Translations under genes and position numbers: made by a program | Notes under the pieces: generated by a model | Told to the model about the DNA's origin: nothing | The model's input: only the letters and a program-made list of their open reading frames with translations | Database searches by the model: none | Shown: piece after piece, positions 57,901 to 64,000 of the stretch | How the letters are laid out: the number at the start of each line of letters is the position of its first letter | Position numbering within the stretch: position 1 is the first letter of the stretch | From: Brachionus plicatilis | Lineage: Eukaryota > Rotifera > Eurotatoria > Ploima > Brachionidae | Reading direction: 5' to 3' | Length of the DNA stretch: 64,000 nt | NCBI GenBank assembly: GCA_010279815.1 | Contig: QEOQ01000508.1 | Coordinates: 6,039,173 to 6,103,172, forward strand

Positions 57901-59276
57901 TTTTAGATTTTTTAAAATAAAATCAATTGCTAAAAATCAATAAAAACTAATCAAAAATTTATTAAGGTACTATTTATAAAATATGATAAGCGAAAAACCA
58001 ACGAAGCAATGCCTCCAATCGATATACGAGAGGGAACAGACGAACGCTACGAATTGAATCAGCAGTACGCTTGGGAATGGTCACTTAAAATAAATTCCAT
58101 AACCGAAGAAGACTCGGCAATCTACGTGTGCAAAGTAGAAGATATCATGATTAAGAAATTTGACTTGATAGTGAGAGTGCCACCGCGAATAAAGGAAGAT
58201 TCGCATCATGAGCAAAAGGTGTATCAAGAAGGATCCAATGTTGAATTCAAATGCATTGCCAGAGGAACACCAAAACCAATAATAGAATGGTTCGTATACA
58301 ACCCCGTCGAAAATTCACTAACAAAGATCAAATCAAATTCAGAGGTATTTAGGATCGAAAACGTAACCAGACATACGCCAAGATTCTATCAATGCCGTGC
58401 CAACAACGGCATACCACCAAGCGATACAAAAAATTTGACATTTTCAATAGAATTCGCGCCCCAAATTCAAATTCAAGCCAAGTACGATCACTTTCACAAT
58501 TCAATGAACATAAACTGCACAATCACGGCCTATCCATTAACCAACAAAAACTACTGGACCAAAGATGGTAGCTTTGTTTACGACAATCAAAATGTTCAAA
58601 TTTACTCTCAGCAAATAAATTACTTCACTCTGGTCTCAGTGATGAGAATTCAAAGTTTTGACAAACAAATTCACAATGGCTTGTACGAGTGCGCTGCAGA
58701 AAATGACCTAAAAGTGTCCAAAATGGTCTATAACCTAAACAAAGACTTTTTGATCGAATCGAGCAGCATCAAACAAAACATGATCCAAATTGGCTCTTCG
58801 TTGTCTAACAGTACGACTCATAGTAGAATAAAACTCTATAGAAAAAATAAACCCAGTTATCTATCATCGACATTAGCATTAATTTATAAAAATAACAAAT
58901 ACCACTTAAATAACTCGATTGAATCAAGTTCAATAAGTAAATAGAATTTTTTTATTTATTTATTTTTTTTCTGTTCAATTTTTATTTATTTTTTTAATAA
59001 ATTATAGATAATTATAAGTTAAATGATAATGATAGACCAAATGTCAGAAAGCAGCAGCAACAGAACCAGCAGGAGTTTAACCATTACCGATATTTTAGAA
59101 CAACAACAAAACCGAGCTCAGCAATGAGCTCCAATCCATTTATACTTTTGATAAACGAAGGCGACCCAGTGTCCAAAGAGGAAACTCATTTGGTCAATCA
59201 ACAAAGCTTGTTTAGCTCGTCGAAACATCTCAAATTTAGTCTTGTTAACATTGTGATATGTTTAATGATACGATAG
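51967..59276 (+). CDS. three-Ig-domain cell-surface protein, lachesin/IgLON-like
   Basis: Three exons: 51967-52113, 57967-58936 and 59008-59276, frame-consistent (phase 0, then phase 1), giving 461 residues. A signal peptide (MYYLIFIAFLIVTNAQ) is followed by Ig1 (VLICDL ... EDSAIYVCKV), Ig2 (VEFKCIARGTPKPIIEW ... RFYQCRANNG) and Ig3 (MNINCTITAYPL ... NGLYECAAEND), each with its Cys pair. Exon 3 adds a polar Gln-rich stretch and ends with SKHLKFSLVNIVICLMIR, a short hydrophobic tail that could direct GPI anchoring. This layout is that of lachesin, amalgam and IgLON neuronal adhesion proteins. Taking exon 2 alone would give a false stop at 58942. Intron 1 is 5853 bp and carries a piggyBac-derived element. 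Confidence 0.88.
52114..54768. other. intron 1 of the Ig gene, proximal part
   Basis: 52170-52520 and 54050-54560 are clearly less AT-rich and less repetitive than neighbouring sequence, with blocks such as TTCGCCCCGGTTCCAGTGAG and GCCGGCCCGCCTGCCCGCGA. They have no long frames, so they are candidates for intronic enhancers. Between them lies AT-rich sequence with two similar patches, TTTATCTCTCGGTCGGAATT (53058) and TTTGTCTCTCGGTCGGGAGA (53367). Confidence 0.45.
54773..55744 (+). mobile_element. piggyBac-derived element (972 bp)
   Basis: Bounded by inverted ends CACTAGAAGACCCG and CGGGTCTTCTAGTG, with TTAA on each side (54769-54772 and 55745-55748), the target of piggyBac transposases. GGGTTTTTTAAACCC occurs subterminally at about 54969 and again at about 55687. 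Positions 54817-55131 form a second, internal palindrome (GCAAAAAATCGAATAAAAAT and its inverse). The DDE catalytic part is absent; only the transposase C-terminus remains, so the element needs a helper. It sits in intron 1 of the Ig gene in the sense orientation. Confidence 0.85.
55136..55483 (+). pseudogene. piggyBac transposase C-terminus
   Basis: An open frame of 115 codons begins inside the element without its own true start: TRRDFIIKLVEELYETTK, the end of the catalytic region, then a Ser/Thr/Pro linker, and the Cys-rich finger CQIRFCNQNKTNVTCISCKK, YCCGTCC, CQKCF. This finger (C-x4-C, C-x2-C, C-x2-C-type pairs) is the DNA-binding tail of piggyBac transposases, which recognises the terminal repeats. 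Its conservation without the DDE core is notable. Confidence 0.75.
55749..57966. other. intron 1 of the Ig gene, distal part
   Basis: AT-rich. Two GC-richer patches, 56905-56962 and 57190-57245, are loosely similar to each other (AAAAGAAG..., GCCATTCGGAAC / GCCGTTCGGAGC) and may be old copies of one repeat read on the minus strand. Confidence 0.45.
56905..57245 (-). repeat. two diverged copies of one short repeat
   Basis: AAAAGAAGGCGCAAGCCGTTC then GGAGC near 56910 and AAAAGAAGAACTATGCCATTC then GGAAC near 57200 align over about 45 bp. The minus-strand reading of the first ends in a short frame with a TAA, like a LINE C-terminus. Weak evidence. Confidence 0.3.
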
Positions 59277-61493
59277 TAAAGAAATTTGTTAGAATTGCCG
59301 CGTATTAGCCGTCGTTTATCTTTAGCTTTAATCAACTTTAAATGATAAATTAATATAATTTTAATCTGTTTTATAATTTATACTCTAAATTGTGTATATA
59401 AAATTTTTTGGTTATGTTTTTATAAAATAAAAAATATTTCAAATCCATTAAACAATTTTTTACATCTTTTTTGTTTTGATGCTCACCGACCATAAAAATA
59501 AATCACGACATTTATGCAAGTCGTAAAATAAGATTTTTAATGGTTTTATAAAGCTAATTGAAATGAATATTATGGCTAAATTACGAGGCCAATAATTCAA
59601 AAGAAAATTTTAGTTTGCGGACTTGTCAAAAAAAAAACAACTTAATGACACCTAAACAATTTAATCTTTTTTGATCTAAATCAAAGATAAACATTGTATT
59701 GGACTCATCCAAGTAAAACCATCAAATATCATAAAAATTGAATGCTCATCTCATCAAATGGAAAATTTCCGAAAATCGCCGCGGAAAAGTTTCAAGATAA
59801 AAACGTGACTTATTGGTAGAAAAGATTAGAAATTTAATCGATATATTCTTCAAGACCATCAATTTGCAGTACGTGTTGTTTAGAAAAAAGTGTTCTTTAT
59901 AAAATTAAATATTCAATTATACATATGCTTGTAATGAATTTTTAATATTGTCCAAATTAAGACTTCCTTAATTAATAATTCGATATCTAAAATTTAGATT
60001 CAATTATTTTAAGTGTATGTAAATTTTGATGAAAAAAAATCTAAAAAAATAATTAAAAATCATGTTCAAAGTTTTTATTTTGAACTGGAAGTATCAGACA
60101 AAATCAAGAGTTTTCAAGTAATTGGTTTTGATAAACACCAGAACGCACGGTGATGAAATTATCAAACATTAATTAATTAATTTTCAAACTCGAAGTTTTT
60201 TCAAATTCATTTCATTTTATAATTTATTTAAATTAAAAAAATATATATAACCATAGCTTTCTCATATTTTTTGTTTGATTTATGGATAACTTATAATTCA
60301 CGATATTTATGCAAACATAAAATGCTTAAAGTCGAGCTTGATAATTAGAATTAAAGAATTATCAATTTCCTATTTTTTCTTTACTAAAATATTTTATTTA
60401 AAAATATAAAAGTATTTAAAAAAAGGATTTTCAACTTTAAATAAATTACTTTAGATTTAATGATTTCGTTTACAATTATCCTTAAAATTGATTTTTTTAA
60501 ACATAACTTAAAAATAGCTCAAAATTTAGCTAAAATAGTATTTAAAAACAAATTCTAGCAAATTAAAAATTCTAAAGCTAAATAATTCTTTTAATATCTT
60601 ACCATTTAAAATAAAGAAATTTATAGCATTGCACTATAAAGTGAAAATATTCAAAATCAAATTCTTTTAAATAATTTACCTTATAATTATTTAATAAATG
60701 ATTGAAAGCTAATTTTATAAATTTAATATATCAACTTGTGCAGAAGAAGTAAAGAATCGAATCCAGTCTCTGCAAAAATCTGAAAAAAATTTTGTCAAAA
60801 ATTAATTTCGCAGTTTTTAGAAAACTTTATTTGTCTTTATTTATTAAAAATTTATTTCTTTACATCAATAGATAAAAATTAAAAAAAAATCTTTGTAATA
60901 CTTATATTCAAATTCACGTTATCAGATTTATTTTTTAACTCATTCATAAACATTTAAGCTTTGATATCCATTTAAGTCCTACATTCAATGAACCACTTAA
61001 TTCCGGTGTCTGTAAAAATTTCTTAAAAATGCACCCAAATTTTCTTTAGTTTGTTATAAAAAAATAAATAAAAAACATTGCCATTTTTTTTAAAGTAATG
61101 TTTATAAGTTTATTTTTGTTCCGTTAATTTGTTATAAATTGTCACCTTCTTATTAATAAGAAGCAGTTTGATCTTATTGGCATAGAGTTTGATTCTAAAT
61201 TAAATTTAATTCAATGATAGTTGAAATTGGAGGCTAAATTTAATTAAGATTTTGTCAAATAAAAAATGAGATAAAATTTAAAACTTTAGATAATCTTTAT
61301 ATCTTGTTGGATCTATTTTAAATAAAAATTCCCATGTCTTAACTAGTTCTCAGACGATAATATTAAAAGAATTCATGCTATTCAGAATTCAGCAGTTCGG
61401 TCTATTCTAAAACTAAAATAATGATACTCCCTTCGACAACTCAATCAGAAGGCCTTAAATAAACTTGAAGTTTGGAATTGATTTTATGAGTGC
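59277..61493. other. intergenic, 3' of the Ig gene
   Basis: AATAAA-like sequence near 59425 could end the Ig transcript. 59740-59830 is slightly GC-richer. No gene or repeat boundary recognised. Confidence 0.45.
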
Positions 61494-61502
61494 GAAAGAT
61501 AA

Positions 61503-61861
61503 GGTTTTGTGAAGTTCAGTACAAAAGAACAGAACAAAATGACAAAAAATTGAATAAAATTTTTGCTAAAATTTTAAAATTAGTTCCGTAAATGCAACAT
61601 GTTGCAACATTCAAAGTTGCATCAATTTTCAAAGTCTGCAAATGATGTGCAAAATCTCTGCAAAATGCACTGCTCTTGATCACATAGAAATCTAATTTCT
61701 GCTAAATTCGCAGAGTTTTGCAGACCTTGATAGCTGATACAACTTTGAAAGTTGCACAATGTCGTAATCATGAAACTAATTTTAAACTTAAAGAAAAAAT
61801 TTTTTCAATTTTTTTTTTGTTTCTGTTCTTTTTATCATTTTGAACTGAATTTAACAAAACC
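61503..61861. mobile_element. MULE-like MITE, copy 2 (intact TSD)
   Basis: GGTTTTGTGAAGTTCAGTAC at the left and its near inverse (GAACTGAATTTAACAAAACC) at the right. GAAAGATAA is repeated exactly at 61494-61502 and 61862-61870, a 9-bp target duplication. The interior matches copy 1 at 17-360, including TTAGTTCC.TAATGCAA and TTTGCAGA motifs. No coding capacity. Confidence 0.85.
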
Positions 61862-61870
61862 GAAAGATAA

Positions 61871-64000
61871 TTTAGGACATGATTGAGTAATTCTGTTCCA
61901 TTGATTGTCAGACTGGTGGAGGAATACAAATTGGGTTTAGAGTCGAATACCTGACTCCGTAGTGTAATTAATACTTTAATAATTCTTCTTTATTTCCCTA
62001 AACGTTCAAAACTTGTTTTAGTTTTGAACATTTTTTATTTCAATTTATCATTTCTCATTCTCGTTTTAAAATTTTATTTTACTTTATTTTAGTTTTTTTC
62101 ATTTTTTAATTTTCAATTTTTATTTAATCTGAAGGAGCTTTAGCTAGGTACAGATAAACAAAAAAAATGATAAAAAATAAACTCTATGAGAAAAAAAGTT
62201 ATCAAGAATTTATATCTTTGTCCTGTATTGTTTTCTAAAATTCATAATGACATAAAGTTCTGAATTAGAGAACAATTAAAGAGGGAGTTGAAAACTGTTG
62301 GATTTTTTGTAGTTTTTAAATCTTGACTTTTTTCAATTTTTACATGAAAAATTACGAGGCAGTAGTCAAAAAGAGATCTATCAAAAGATTTGTACAGTAT
62401 GATGTTAAGTGAGAGTGAAGTGAAGTTTAATGCTATTTATATTTTATTTAAAATATTGTCAGCGATAATTGTATTTGTTAATGATTTTTTAAAATTTAAT
62501 TTTAAAATTGATACTTACATAAACAAATTAAATGCTTGTTAATTTATTAAAGACATTGAATAAAAAAATTTGATTTAAGATCTAATTAAAACTAGATAGA
62601 ATAAAATTTAAATTTCTAAAAAAAGACAAAAAAAAATTTGTCGACTCACCCAAATAACTTGACTTAAATAAAACAAAAAAGAATTCTCCTAAAAAATGTT
62701 GTTGATTTGATTCTCAAGTAATACAAACTTTTTTAAGTCTTGAAAAATTCAAAAAAAGGAAATATCTATTAAAAATAAAATCTTTTACAAATTTTTTTTG
62801 TTGCTCAAAAATTTTGCTTCTTCTCTATTGAAACTGTGCTGAAATTTTACTAGAACAACTTAATCTAAAAATGTATATTCTATGCAGCTCGGATGATTTT
62901 CACTCTGAATGATTAAAACAAAATTATTATTTCACTGCTGCCACAGACTAAAATTGAAATTAACAAAATTTAAAAAAAAAAAAAAAGATGATCACGAATT
63001 CAAATATGGACAGATTGGAAAATTTAAAGCTACTTTTTTTTCGTAAGTGTTCTTTTAAAGCTTAGACAGTTGGCATCCTAGCTGCAGTTCACTCATGCTA
63101 CAACCGCTATCACTAGAAGCAACTCCAAGCTTAGACTAAAAGTCAAACACTCAAATTGTAAGCTTTTAGAAAAGAAAAAAACAAGTCTAGAGAAAAGATA
63201 TAGATTAGTGTTACTAAATAGAACCAAGTAAAGTGTGCTTTCAAAATTGATCACTTTGGATAAGCTTGGTGTGCATGTAAGTACTAGCAAACTTTTCGAA
63301 GTGAGCGACAGTGTTCATTTTTCAGATTGAATCCATTCGAACAGCTTGTTTGATCCATTGTGTTCACAAACACCTCTCAAACTACGCAATATTTTTTAAA
63401 TTTTTTTTTCAAAAGTTTTGAGAGCTAAATTTTAAAATTAGAAAAAAATAAATAGAACAAATTTAATTTTTTGTTTTGTCGAACCATTTAGCAGACGGAT
63501 AGACAGATAGAGTTTGTGTTCGAATGAGTGACCTTTGGGATTAGGCGCTAAATTAAGAAAAAACTGAAAAAATGTTAAAAATTTTGCCTTGGAAAAAAAT
63601 TCCAAAACTCGTCAAACGAAGACACAAATTGGACGAATGCTTTTTGTTTGAATACCCCTTTTGGATCGGATTATGCAAACTCAAAATTAAGTAGGAGTCG
63701 AACATTGGCTTTGCATTAGTTGCTTCACTAATGGCAAGACAGCAGAGATTCAAAAAAAGAAAGTGAGAGAAAGAAAGAAAGAGAGAGAGACGCATCAAGT
63801 GCGGTGTTCGGAGCTGAAGCACATGACTCGATAGATTGTGTAATCGAGAGTAAAATTCGAAATAGTTTAAATAAAGTGATATGAAACGAGACACGTTGAA
63901 TAGAAGAGTTTGGAAAATTTTGCTAAATTGGCGACTTGAAAAGAGGAATTTTTTGAAACGCAATTTTTTTAATTTAAAAAAAAAATTTTTTTTTTTTTTT
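61871..64000. other. intergenic end of window
   Basis: A LINE tail lies at 62127-62170. 63040-63300 and 63480-63860 are GC-richer, with a GAAAGAAAGAGAGAGAGA run at 63768-63790. GTGCATGTAAGTAC at about 63271 could be a splice donor, so this may be the promoter and 5' UTR of a gene beyond the window. No protein-coding exon was identified. Confidence 0.4.
62127..62170 (+). repeat. non-LTR retroelement 3' tail, copy 3
   Basis: CTGAAGGAGCTTTAGCTAGG then TACAGATAAACA and an A-rich end. Same orientation and layout as the copies at 24910 and 32419. GAGCTTTAGCT can fold into a small hairpin. Confidence 0.6.

Noticed and set aside
1..64000. CRISPR arrays, prophage or bacterial operons
   Set aside because: No regularly spaced direct repeats or bacterial gene sets; introns and gene content are animal.

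Overview
This is an AT-rich, intron-containing animal genome fragment. By eye about three quarters of the bases are A or T, and genes with GT-AG introns use the standard genetic code. The recognisable proteins (HGSNAT, INSIG, beta-1,4-galactosyltransferase, FDXACB1, KIAA1143, DIPK1/FAM69, DEG/ENaC, POLR3C, HSPBAP1, UTP3, an Ig-domain cell-surface protein) are a metazoan set. Small introns of about 47-60 bp, operon-like gene packing and the repeat content fit a small lophotrochozoan such as a rotifer or flatworm, but the clade cannot be fixed from this sequence alone.

Layout. 1-3075: repeats, including a MULE-like MITE and a 569 bp mariner-type foldback. 3076-4894 (-): HGSNAT. 7738-8597 (-): INSIG in four exons. 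9185-15346 (-): a beta-1,4-galactosyltransferase split by a 4.4 kb repeat-bearing intron. 15347-21065: gene-poor, with a tRNA-derived SINE, a 97 bp mini-MITE and a Penelope-like element fragment. 21066-23107 (+): KIAA1143 and FDXACB1 homologues whose stop and start codons overlap (TAATG). 26083-27581 (-): DIPK1-like pseudokinase with a small ORF behind it. 29839-31347 (-): a DEG/ENaC channel interrupted by one in-frame TAA. 32492-33802: transposon-like remnants and an arrestin-like gene fragment disrupted by a hAT-type MITE. 34285-42317 (+): POLR3C, HSPBAP1 and UTP3 head to tail with roughly 100 bp gaps. 42614-45495: a patchwork duplication copying part of UTP3, and a pogo-like DNA transposon. 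47140-47658 (+): a DUF985 cupin. 51967-59276 (+): a three-Ig-domain, probably GPI-anchored protein whose 5.85 kb first intron carries a piggyBac-derived element. 59277-64000: no gene found, one MULE-like MITE, one LINE tail.

The two plus-strand clusters suggest polycistronic transcription. One pair overlaps by one base, which leaves no room for an intercistronic splice acceptor. The other cluster has short gaps containing 3' splice-acceptor-like sequences next to the downstream start, as expected for spliced-leader operons. The rest of the window is shaped by small non-autonomous transposons, many with intact target-site duplications, and these give the clearest novel structure here.
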